Source of the DNA: Granulicella sp.
GTDB taxonomy: Bacteria > Acidobacteriota > Terriglobia > Terriglobales > Acidobacteriaceae
Length of the DNA: 5,089 nt
NCBI GenBank assembly: GCA_003133205.1
Contig: PKWK01000386.1
Location: 1 to 5,089 of the forward strand
Reading direction: 5' to 3'
Below the pieces are notes generated by a model. That model saw nothing but the letters and a program-made list of their open reading frames with translations. It was not told where the DNA came from and searched no databases. A program made the translations under genes and the position numbers. Of this stretch, positions 1-5,089 are shown piece by piece (position 1 is the stretch's first letter; every line of letters begins with the position of its first letter).

Positions 1-1
1 A

Positions 2-511
2 GATCAGGATGCCAGAATCAGGGCCGTCGAATTCGAAGTTATGTTGAACGCTAGTGGGCTCGGCTGCCACAATATGCAGTCTTCTATGCCTATCTTTTCT
101 GGCACAGGTATGGAGATTTGTGAGGGGTCGTATAAGTATTTCAAGGTCAGGGCTTTTAGCTTTTCCAGCGTTGTAAGGCTGTATCGACTCAATCCAAAAT
201 TTGAGTTCTTGGGGGAGTGGCCCATTGTTGAAAGCACTCTCATTGAAAGTTCTGAGCTTTCTGCACAATGGAAAGTACAGACCATCTACATTGGCGGGGG
301 GATCAATTTCGCCCTGAAGCACGGTTGCCTGAAAGACTACTCCATCAAGGGCGGCCATGAGTTGATAGAAAAACTCGCCCAACTCGATAGACAGGAAGTT
401 GTCCGGGATCGGGGGTTTTACTATTTTGGCGACCCATGTCCGCTCGTCTTTTCGGTAGACCTCAGTGGTGCTGGCTTTTGGGGTCAAGCAGCCTCTCCCA
501 CTCCGAGTTAA
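2..511 (+). CDS. Hypothetical protein, partial at left edge (C-terminal 169 residues visible)
   Basis: I do not recognise this protein. The frame is open from the first complete codon of the window to a TAA at 509-511, so the true start may lie upstream. The first in-frame ATG, at 41, has only a weak GAAG stretch just before it and would give 156 residues. The composition is that of a plausible globular soluble protein, with mixed charged, aromatic and aliphatic residues, no membrane span, no signal peptide and five cysteines in the ATG-started form. Recognisable stretches are FKVRAFSFSSVVRLYRL, a WKVQTIYIGGGINFALKHG segment and GHELIEKLAQLDRQEVVRDRG. The last dozen residues (GFWGQAASPTPS) look like a disordered tail. 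Codon use is much less GC-biased than in the two large genes to the right, which fits an acquired or poorly expressed gene. No clear terminator follows. A fortuitous open frame cannot be excluded, but the amino acid texture argues for a real gene. Confidence 0.5.
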   Translation, partial: DQDARIRAVEFEVMLNASGLGCHNMQSSMPIFSGTGMEICEGSYKYFKVRAFSFSSVVRLYRLNPKFEFLGEWPIVESTLIESSELSAQWKVQTIYIGGGINFALKHGCLKDYSIKGGHELIEKLAQLDRQEVVRDRGFYYFGDPCPLVFSVDLSGAGFWGQAASPTPS

Positions 512-582
512 AGGCTTTACCATGCATTCTGGCGCGTTCGATACGCTTCCACGAGTCCACAAATAGGGGCATTTCTAGAGCA

Positions 583-588
583 TATAAT
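583..588 (+). promoter_or_regulatory. Candidate -10 box (TATAAT) for a leaderless mini-gene
   Basis: A perfect TATAAT hexamer lies in an otherwise moderate-GC stretch. Its last base is 8 nt before the ATG at 597, so a transcript starting 6-8 nt after the box would begin at or within a base or two of that ATG. No convincing -35 hexamer is present at 16-18 nt spacing (the bases near 559-566 read CACAAATA), and there is no TGn extension. The box alone could arise by chance. Confidence 0.3.
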
Positions 589-596
589 CTCAGCCT

Positions 597-686
597 ATGA
601 ACGGAACCGAAATTATCCTTTGCATGATCTTCGGGGTACTCTGCGCGATCTATTGGGAGATCAACAAAGTTACAAAAGACATGTAG
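597..686 (+). CDS. Possible small single-span membrane peptide (29 aa)
   Basis: An ATG at 597 opens a 29-residue frame ending in TAG at 684-686. The peptide has a short polar N-terminus (MNGTE), one strongly hydrophobic stretch IILCMIFGVLCAIYW at about residues 6-20, and a polar C-terminus with two lysines (EINKVTKDM). That is the layout of a single transmembrane segment with the C-terminus on the cytoplasmic side. There is no Shine-Dalgarno sequence. Instead a TATAAT box sits 8 nt upstream, which would suit leaderless translation. It stands alone between an unrecognised gene ending at 511 and an operator-like repeat starting at 704. No function can be assigned. It could also be a chance ORF, and only conservation across related genomes would settle that. 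Confidence 0.35.
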   Translation: MNGTEIILCMIFGVLCAIYWEINKVTKDM

Positions 687-703
687 CGCGCTGCCCTGTC
701 ACG

Positions 704-718
704 GTAGAACTATTCTAC
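704..718. promoter_or_regulatory. Operator-like inverted repeat GTAGAA-CTA-TTCTAC
   Basis: Two perfect 6-bp inverted arms (704-709 and 713-718) flank a 3-bp centre. A dyad of this size and spacing is typical of a dimeric winged-helix repressor site. The TAC/GTA ends are loosely reminiscent of BlaI/MecI-family operators, but the match is not exact and I infer no specific regulator. The dyad lies just upstream of an AT-rich, -10-like stretch at 730-740, where a bound repressor would cover the -35 region. No obvious intact gene follows for about 280 bp. As RNA it could also form a weak 6-bp hairpin with a 3-nt loop. Confidence 0.4.
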
Positions 719-740
719 ACTCAGTCAGGTATATTATTAT
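713..740 (+). promoter_or_regulatory. Possible orphan promoter next to the inverted repeat
   Basis: A TATTAT hexamer (735-740) lies 16 nt after TTCTAC (713-718), the right arm of the inverted repeat. The -35 match to TTGACA is poor. The case rests on the local AT-rich patch (ATATTATTAT) in a GC-rich window and on the adjacent dyad. A transcript starting near 747 would run into the GC hairpin at 771-810 and then antisense to the aquaporin relic before reaching the gene at 1023, so it could in principle give that gene a long leader. Confidence 0.25.
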
Positions 741-770
741 CTTAGCATGTTGCTCTACTGCAGGCACTTA

Positions 771-810
771 GGCATACCCCCCCGGGGGGGGTACCCCTAT
801 CGGGGACGCC
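771..810. repeat. GC-rich palindrome and tandem hairpin element
   Basis: The core at 775-793 is TA, seven C, eight G, TA, a near-perfect palindrome. Immediately after it comes a second hairpin, CCCC (794-797), loop TATC, GGGG (802-805), extended by GT/AC pairing around a bulged A. The outer ends GGC (771-773) and GCC (808-810) are also complementary, so the whole 40 bp can refold as one larger imperfect stem. There is no T-tract on either side, so it is not a classical intrinsic terminator. It sits just beyond the stop codon of the aquaporin relic, at the point where base composition shifts from moderate to high GC. Similar C-run/G-run intergenic palindromes are, as far as I recall, multicopy in some acidobacterial genomes, but copy number cannot be judged from one window. 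Confidence 0.55.
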
Positions 811-840
811 AAGCGGCATCCCCGGCCCTGGGTGTGGATC

Positions 841-1006
841 CTAGTGGTCCTTCGCCATCGCCTCGCGGACGGACTCCTGCGGCGCCGCGAAGAAGCGACT
901 GGAGATCACGGCTCCCACAATCGCCCCCAGGATCGGCGCGACCCCAGAACAGCCGGAGTTGCGAGAGCGCCCAGCCATCGCCCGGCATCGTGTCCGAGCC
1001 CGCGAA
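841..1006 (-). pseudogene. C-terminal relic of an aquaporin (MIP family), frameshifted and truncated
   Basis: Reading the minus strand from about 1006, one frame gives FAGSDTMP and then GDGWALSQLRLFW. After one surplus G (the four-base run that is CCCC at 942-945 on the plus strand) the next frame gives VAPILGAIVGAVIS, then SRFFAAPQESVREAMAKDH and a TAG at 841-843. Joined, this matches the last transmembrane segment and tail of AqpZ-like water channels, whose E. coli member I recall as WALEQLWFFWVVPIVGG in this region. Only about 55 residues survive. Both NPA boxes and helices 1-5 are missing, and upstream of 1006 every frame loses the resemblance, with a stop (TAG, plus 1011-1013) directly in frame. 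It cannot encode a channel. An alternative is a 45-residue ORF from an ATG at 978 in the distal frame, but its beginning is not aquaporin-like. The single-base shift could be a sequencing error; the truncation could not. Confidence 0.72.
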
Positions 1007-1022
1007 CGTCTAACATGGAAGA

Positions 1023-3863
1023 ATGGTCAAGCTTTGCCGCCTGAGGGCAAACATAGCAGCGTCGCTTTCCCGGCTGATCGCCGGCACATCGGTCCGGCGC
1101 CGCTGGATTCGTCGAGCCTGCCTGGTCGCGCTTGCCGCAGCCACCGCAGCGACCCCTGTTCGAGCTGCCGACGCCCGCTTCGACCTGATTGGCCCCAAGG
1201 TTGAAGTTCGCGTCACGCGCGCCGGCGTCACGCTGCCCATCGCGTCGGTTCCGAACCTGCAACCCGGCGATCGGCTGTGGCTGCACCCCGACCTTCCGCC
1301 CACGCAGTCGGTCCATTACCTGATGGTGTTGGCCTTCCTGCGCGGAACCACCAATCCGCCGCCCGACAACTGGTTTATCCGCATCGAAACCTGGGACAAA
1401 AAAGTCCGCCAGGAAGGCGTCGAAGTCACCGTGCCCGACGAGGCCCAGGAAGCCGTGCTCTTCCTAGCGCCCGTCACCGGCGGCGATTTCAGCACGCTCC
1501 GCTCGGCCGTTCAGGGACGCCCGGGAATCTTCGTCCGCGCCTCGCAGGACCTCGCCGCGGCCGGCTTCGAGCAGGCCCGCATTGAGAAGTACATCGCCTC
1601 CATGCGCGAACTCTCGCCCCTCGAAGCGTCCGATCCGAAGCAACTGCAGGAGCACTCCAACGTCATCGCCACCACGCTCGCGCTCAAGCCGAATGGCGAT
1701 TGCGTCAAGCTTCCGCCGGACCAGCAGTACACCTGCCTCACGCAATCCGGCAGCCAGAACCTGCTCGACGACGGACACGGCCAGACGATCGTTGACGCGC
1801 TCACCGGCGGCGCCACCGCGAGCCTCATCGGCACGGCCTCGAGCACGCGACTCGCGGGCGGTGGCGTTTACTCGGCCTACGTCGGCAGCATCGTCGACCT
1901 GGTCCACATCATGGGCTCGCTGCACACGGCGCAGTACCAGTACATTCCCGCGATTGCGTTCCCGCAGCAGCAGTCGCTCAACCTGCGCCTGAACACTCCG
2001 CCGTCGTTCCACAACCCGAAGTCGGTGATCGTCATCGGCCTGCCGTCGATCCAGCCGACGATCCCGCCGCCGCTGCGCGCCGCCGATCCAAGACTGGTCT
2101 CGTGCCTGCAGAAGCCCGGCGTTGTGCTGCCGGTCGAAGGCGCGCCGCTCGTCTTCTCCACCAGCTTCGCGCATGATCTCGTGCTCCGCCTGAACTATCC
2201 ATCCGGCGCCAAACGCGATCCCGCGCAGCCGCAGGAGATTCCGCTCACCGCAGACGCCTTCCGCGGAGGCCTGGTGCTTGCCCCAGCGCAAAAGCGCCGC
2301 GCTCTACAGTCCGCCAAAGTCGCTCCGCCCACTTCAGGCGACGCAACTGCCGAGCCCGGCTCGGCGACGCCTGTCGACTCCGCACCGAATGCGCCGAACA
2401 GCGCCGAGTTGACCGGCACCGTCGAAGGATTCTGGGGCTTCGACAGCTTTACAGGCCCGACCATGTCGCTCCAGGACGCACCCGGAAAGGATTGGAAACT
2501 CGCTGGAGATGATCCTCTGATCGCAGGCAAGAATCAGCACGTCCTCATTAGCTCCACCGGAATCGCCTGCATCCAGAGCATCGCGCTCGAACCCGCGTCC
2601 GGCAAGCAGGAGAATGAGACGTGGAAGCTCGCGGACAAACCGAATTCGGTCGATGTGACGCTGGACGCGCCCGCACACGATTCCGGCGATCTGCATCTCG
2701 CCATCCGCCAGTTCGGCGATCCGAGGCTCGCGACCGTCAGCCTCGTCTCCTACAACGTGCCCGCGAAGCTCGACGCCCTCCGCTTCCACGCGGGAGACAC
2801 AACTGCGATCCTCACCGGCACAAGTCTCGACCAGGTTCGCCAGGTCGAGTTCGGCGGCCTCAACTTCAAGCCGTCGGAGCAGGGAACTGGCGCGCAGGCA
2901 AATGCCAAGTCGGAGCTGCGACTCGCCCTTCCCGCGGACGCCAAGCCTCCGACGCTGCCCGTCGGCAATCGCCTCGCCGCCCAGGTTGCGCTGCAGGATG
3001 GCCGCACGATCAGACTCCCGCTCATGGTCGAGGCCGCGCGTCCCGCCGTTACCCTCATCGCAAAAGCGGATGTGCCGCCGGACAGAGCGCCGAGGTCTTC
3101 GTTCAGCGTCAAGCTATCCAGCCAGGACGACATGCCGGTCAGCGACGCGCTCATGTTCTCTCTCAAATCCACGCAGCCGTTTCCGCGCGCTGGTCGAATC
3201 GAGATCGCCAGTCCCGATGATTCGCTGCACACCACGCTCAGCGTCGCCGACTCCAACGGTTCGCTCATCCTCGAAGGTCCCGCGACTCTCCTTGCGACCC
3301 TGCAGCCGCTGAAGGCCTTCGGCCCGTCTGCGTTCGGCCCCATCCGGCTGCGCGCGGTCGCGCCCGATGGCTCCGCAGGAGATTGGCTCCCGCTGGTCAC
3401 GCTAGTCCGCCTGCCAACGCTCACCGGTCTGAGCTGCCCCCAGGCAGCGCCCGCGGTTCCAGCCCCACCGGCGAAACGGTCTCGCGCTCATCGCCCGGAT
3501 GCCCCTCCCGCCAACCCCGATGCTGCCAACGATGCGCCCGCGTCGGCCTCGAGCGCCACTAGCCCGGACTCAGCCTCCGACGCCTCGCCGTCTTCGGTGC
3601 CTCCCACTGCGCCGGACAAGACTGCCGCAACCCCCGCAGCCGCCGCGCCGCCGCCCGCGTCCTGCACCCTCACCGGCGCGGGCCTCTACTTCATCGACGC
3701 CATCTCCACGGATGACTCCTTCACAAATCCCACACGCATCCCCGAAGGCTTCGTTGGCTCATCGCTCGCGGTCCCGCCGCCCACCGGCGCGGTCTACTAT
3801 CTGCGCCTGCGCGACGACCCCACAGCCGTCGACACCGTCACTCTCCCCGCAGGCCCGCTCTAG
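1023..3863 (+). CDS. Large secreted multi-domain protein of unknown function
   Basis: This 946-residue protein is of a type I recall only as hypothetical, mainly from Acidobacteriota. ATG 1023 is the only sensible start, because an in-frame TAA lies at 1011-1013 and no other ATG occurs before the signal sequence. GGAAGA abuts the ATG with no proper spacing. Residues 1-48 form a signal peptide with a long basic n-region (VRRRWIRR at 24-31), a hydrophobic core CLVALAAATAATPV (33-46) and a cleavage site after VRA. A conserved-looking domain follows (about 51-175, with NLQPGDRLWLHPD and LFLAPVTGGDFSTLR), then a helical middle (175-300) and a beta-rich part (305-425). A P/A/S-rich linker (430-460) leads to FWGFDSFTGPT (470-480). 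Residues 580-670 resemble an IPT/TIG-like beta fold (ILTGTSLDQVRQVEFGG). A second long P/A/S/D linker (806-880) lies between Cys805 and Cys881, before a 65-residue C-terminal module. There is no membrane anchor, LPXTG or catalytic motif that I can identify. A surface or periplasmic binding or structural role is inference only. Confidence 0.88.
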   Translation: MVKLCRLRANIAASLSRLIAGTSVRRRWIRRACLVALAAATAATPVRAADARFDLIGPKVEVRVTRAGVTLPIASVPNLQPGDRLWLHPDLPPTQSVHYLMVLAFLRGTTNPPPDNWFIRIETWDKKVRQEGVEVTVPDEAQEAVLFLAPVTGGDFSTLRSAVQGRPGIFVRASQDLAAAGFEQARIEKYIASMRELSPLEASDPKQLQEHSNVIATTLALKPNGDCVKLPPDQQYTCLTQSGSQNLLDDGHGQTIVDALTGGATASLIGTASSTRLAGGGVYSAYVGSIVDLVHIMGSLHTAQYQYIPAIAFPQQQSLNLRLNTPPSFHNPKSVIVIGLPSIQPTIPPPLRAADPRLVSCLQKPGVVLPVEGAPLVFSTSFAHDLVLRLNYPSGAKRDPAQPQEIPLTADAFRGGLVLAPAQKRRALQSAKVAPPTSGDATAEPGSATPVDSAPNAPNSAELTGTVEGFWGFDSFTGPTMSLQDAPGKDWKLAGDDPLIAGKNQHVLISSTGIACIQSIALEPASGKQENETWKLADKPNSVDVTLDAPAHDSGDLHLAIRQFGDPRLATVSLVSYNVPAKLDALRFHAGDTTAILTGTSLDQVRQVEFGGLNFKPSEQGTGAQANAKSELRLALPADAKPPTLPVGNRLAAQVALQDGRTIRLPLMVEAARPAVTLIAKADVPPDRAPRSSFSVKLSSQDDMPVSDALMFSLKSTQPFPRAGRIEIASPDDSLHTTLSVADSNGSLILEGPATLLATLQPLKAFGPSAFGPIRLRAVAPDGSAGDWLPLVTLVRLPTLTGLSCPQAAPAVPAPPAKRSRAHRPDAPPANPDAANDAPASASSATSPDSASDASPSSVPPTAPDKTAATPAAAAPPPASCTLTGAGLYFIDAISTDDSFTNPTRIPEGFVGSSLAVPPPTGAVYYLRLRDDPTAVDTVTLPAGPL
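3438..3662 (+). other. Low-complexity Pro/Ala/Ser linker inside the secreted protein
   Basis: Residues 806-880 of the 946-residue protein are dominated by Pro, Ala, Ser and Asp, with a small basic patch KRSRAHR at 818-824. The tract begins right after Cys805 (in LTGLSC) and ends right before Cys881 (in CTLTG), so two similar LTG-containing phrases bracket it. It is probably disordered. It separates the bulk of the protein from the last 65 residues, which have beta-like character (AVYYLRLRDDP). Confidence 0.7.
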
Positions 3864-3902
3864 CTCTTCTTCCGCTCCTGCCGCATCCTTGCAGCGGATC
3901 GG

Positions 3903-5089
3903 CTACTCAGGCGGAAGCGGTTTCAGTCCCATTTGCACCCTGCTATGCACCTTGCCATAGCTGAAGTAAATCACCAGCCCAACTGCGAGCCAGATCACCA
4001 GTCGGAGCCATGTCTCACCCGGCAAGCCAAGCATCATCGCCAGAGATATCAGGATTCCAAGAATCGGCGTCAGAGGTGAAAACGGTGCTCGGAACGGTCG
4101 CGGCAGATCGGGTCTGCGCGATCGAAGCACCAGCACACCCGCGCATACGATGATGAACGCAAGCAGCGTGCCAATGCTCGTCATCTCGCCCAGCTTGTCC
4201 AGCGGGATGGTGGATGCGAACACGGCGACCACAAGCCCCACCGTGATCGAAGAGATCCATGGTGTCCGGAACTTTGGATGTACCTTGCTGAATATCTTCG
4301 GCAGCAGGCCGTCCTTCGACATGGAGAAGAACACTCGGCTTTGGCCGAGCAGCATCACCACCATCGTGCTGGTAAGCCCTCCCAGCGCGCCCAGCTTCAC
4401 CAGCAGGCTTCCCCATTTCACTCCGGTCGCATCGATCCCAACCGCCAGCGAATCCGGCACGTTGAGGTAGCGATAGTTCACCAGTGCCGTCAGCACCAGC
4501 GCCACCAGGATGTACAGAATCGTGCAGATCACCAACGAACCCAGAATCCCGATCGGCATATCCCGTTTCGGAGTCTTCGCCTCCTGTGCCGCGGTCGACA
4601 CCGCATCGAAGCCAATGTAGGCGAAGAAGATCACGCCTGCACCGCGCAATACGCCGGACCAACCAAACGTCCCGAAGACTCCAGTATTCTCGGGCAGAAA
4701 CGGATGCCAGTTCACCCGCGGCAACTCCGGATGATGCAGCAGCGTTACGCCGCCGATAATCAGAAAGATCACCAGGACTACCAACTTTATCGCGACGATG
4801 ACGCTGTTGAAGTTCGCCGATTCCTTAATCCCAATCACAAGAATCGTCGTAACCAGCAGTATCCCGATAAACGCGATCAGGTTGAAGACGCCATGCCGCT
4901 GCGGCAGCGTCGCCGGATCGATGTTCAACTGCGCCAGCTTCTTTGCGACACGGCCCAGAAACTCCCAATGGCCGTTCCAGAGTATAAACGTCGACCCCGG
5001 AGTTCCCGCCAGCTCAGGCGGCAGCCGCAGGCCGAAGTCCTGCCCCAGGCTGAGCACATAGCCGCTCCAGCCCGAGCACACCGTGGCCG
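3903..5089 (-). CDS. APC-superfamily amino acid permease, CAT-like (5' end beyond right edge)
   Basis: An integral inner-membrane transporter for amino acids, likely proton-coupled uptake. The exact substrate cannot be read from the sequence, although the closest resemblance is to the cationic amino acid transporter (CAT) branch. About 394 codons are visible, reading leftwards to a TAG at 3903-3905. The frame stays open past a GTG at 5079-5081 to the window edge, so the start and roughly the first 100 residues, with the first helices and the GxGIF-type binding segment, lie outside. Counting from that GTG, hydrophobic spans fall near residues 65-85, 92-113, 145-165, 178-200, 225-247, 276-292, 300-318, 337-353 and 358-375. 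Family hallmarks are FFAYIGFDAVSTAAQEAKTP followed by RDMPIGILGSL (152-183) and GQSRVFFSMSKDGLLPKIFSKVHPKFRTPW (246-275). The C-terminus is short and hydrophilic (VQMGLKPLPPE). No frameshift or missing segment is visible. It converges on the secreted-protein gene and is not in an operon with it. Confidence 0.93.
   Translation of the reverse strand, partial: ATVCSGWSGYVLSLGQDFGLRLPPELAGTPGSTFILWNGHWEFLGRVAKKLAQLNIDPATLPQRHGVFNLIAFIGILLVTTILVIGIKESANFNSVIVAIKLVVLVIFLIIGGVTLLHHPELPRVNWHPFLPENTGVFGTFGWSGVLRGAGVIFFAYIGFDAVSTAAQEAKTPKRDMPIGILGSLVICTILYILVALVLTALVNYRYLNVPDSLAVGIDATGVKWGSLLVKLGALGGLTSTMVVMLLGQSRVFFSMSKDGLLPKIFSKVHPKFRTPWISSITVGLVVAVFASTIPLDKLGEMTSIGTLLAFIIVCAGVLVLRSRRPDLPRPFRAPFSPLTPILGILISLAMMLGLPGETWLRLVIWLAVGLVIYFSYGKVHSRVQMGLKPLPPE

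Noticed and set aside
4..285. 93-codon minus-strand frame opposite the left-edge gene
   Set aside because: It overlaps the longer plus frame, which has better protein texture, and no family resemblance or ribosome site supports the minus frame.
530..562. T-arm-like stretch GCGCGTTCGATACGC, possible tRNA end or attachment site
   Set aside because: No acceptor or anticodon arms can be built around it, the stem pairing is poor and there is no integrase nearby.
747..1013. 88-codon plus-strand frame starting at ATG 747
   Set aside because: It translates the GC palindrome and the antisense of the aquaporin relic into Pro/Arg/Ser-rich low complexity. No family resemblance.
1015..1044. Nine-codon mini-ORF (MEEWSSFAA) overlapping the start of the secreted-protein gene
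   Set aside because: Too short to support as a leader peptide. It has no ribosome site and no attenuator-like structure beside it.
1464..2291. 275-codon open frame on the minus strand inside the large secreted-protein gene
   Set aside because: It is extremely Arg/Glu/Ala-rich with no domain texture. Long antisense frames are expected opposite a high-GC gene with GC-rich third positions, and the plus frame is the coherent one.
2750..3424. 224-codon minus-strand frame and several plus-strand frames of 100-200 codons within 1277-3960
   Set aside because: They are shadows of the 946-residue gene: Arg/Ser/Pro-rich composition, no plausible starts or ribosome sites, and full overlap with a well-supported coding frame.
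3871..3898. Possible terminator hairpin TCCGCT ... AGCGGA between the convergent genes
   Set aside because: The stem is only 6 bp with a 16-nt interior and no T-tract on either strand, so it is not convincing as an intrinsic terminator.
5079..5081. GTG as a start codon for the permease
   Set aside because: The frame remains open to the window edge, no ribosome site precedes it, and starting there would delete the first helices of the family fold.

Overview
The window looks like a chromosomal segment of a high-GC soil-type bacterium, most plausibly an acidobacterium (Terriglobia). I infer this from the flavour of the two large coding regions: a CAT-type amino acid permease, and a long secreted protein whose phrases (for example NLQPGDRLWLHP, FWGFDSFTGPT) I recall from uncharacterised acidobacterial proteins. 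This assignment rests on memory and inference, not on a search.

Layout. Positions 1-511 hold an unrecognised reading frame that is open to the left edge. It has clearly lower GC (45% over 121-180 by direct count) than the rest of the window (70% over 3001-3060). Positions 512-1022 contain no intact conventional gene but are not empty. In order they hold a possible 29-residue single-span membrane peptide directly behind a perfect TATAAT box, a GTAGAA/TTCTAC inverted repeat beside an AT-rich promoter-like stretch, a very GC-rich palindromic hairpin, and a frameshifted C-terminal relic of an aquaporin on the minus strand. Positions 1023-3863 encode a 946-residue secreted, multi-domain protein of unknown function. 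Positions 3903-5089 on the minus strand encode the C-terminal four fifths or so of an APC-superfamily amino acid permease that runs off the right edge.

The two large genes converge, with 39 bp between their stop codons, so they are separate transcription units and need not be functionally linked. The most informative stretch is 580-1025. It reads like a scar where pieces with different histories meet: an orphan operator or promoter, a GC palindrome, a truncated aquaporin, then a gene that starts without a properly spaced ribosome binding site. I see no evidence for a defence system, CRISPR array, transposase, tRNA or rRNA. The leads worth following are the junction, the tiny membrane ORF and the uncharacterised secreted protein.
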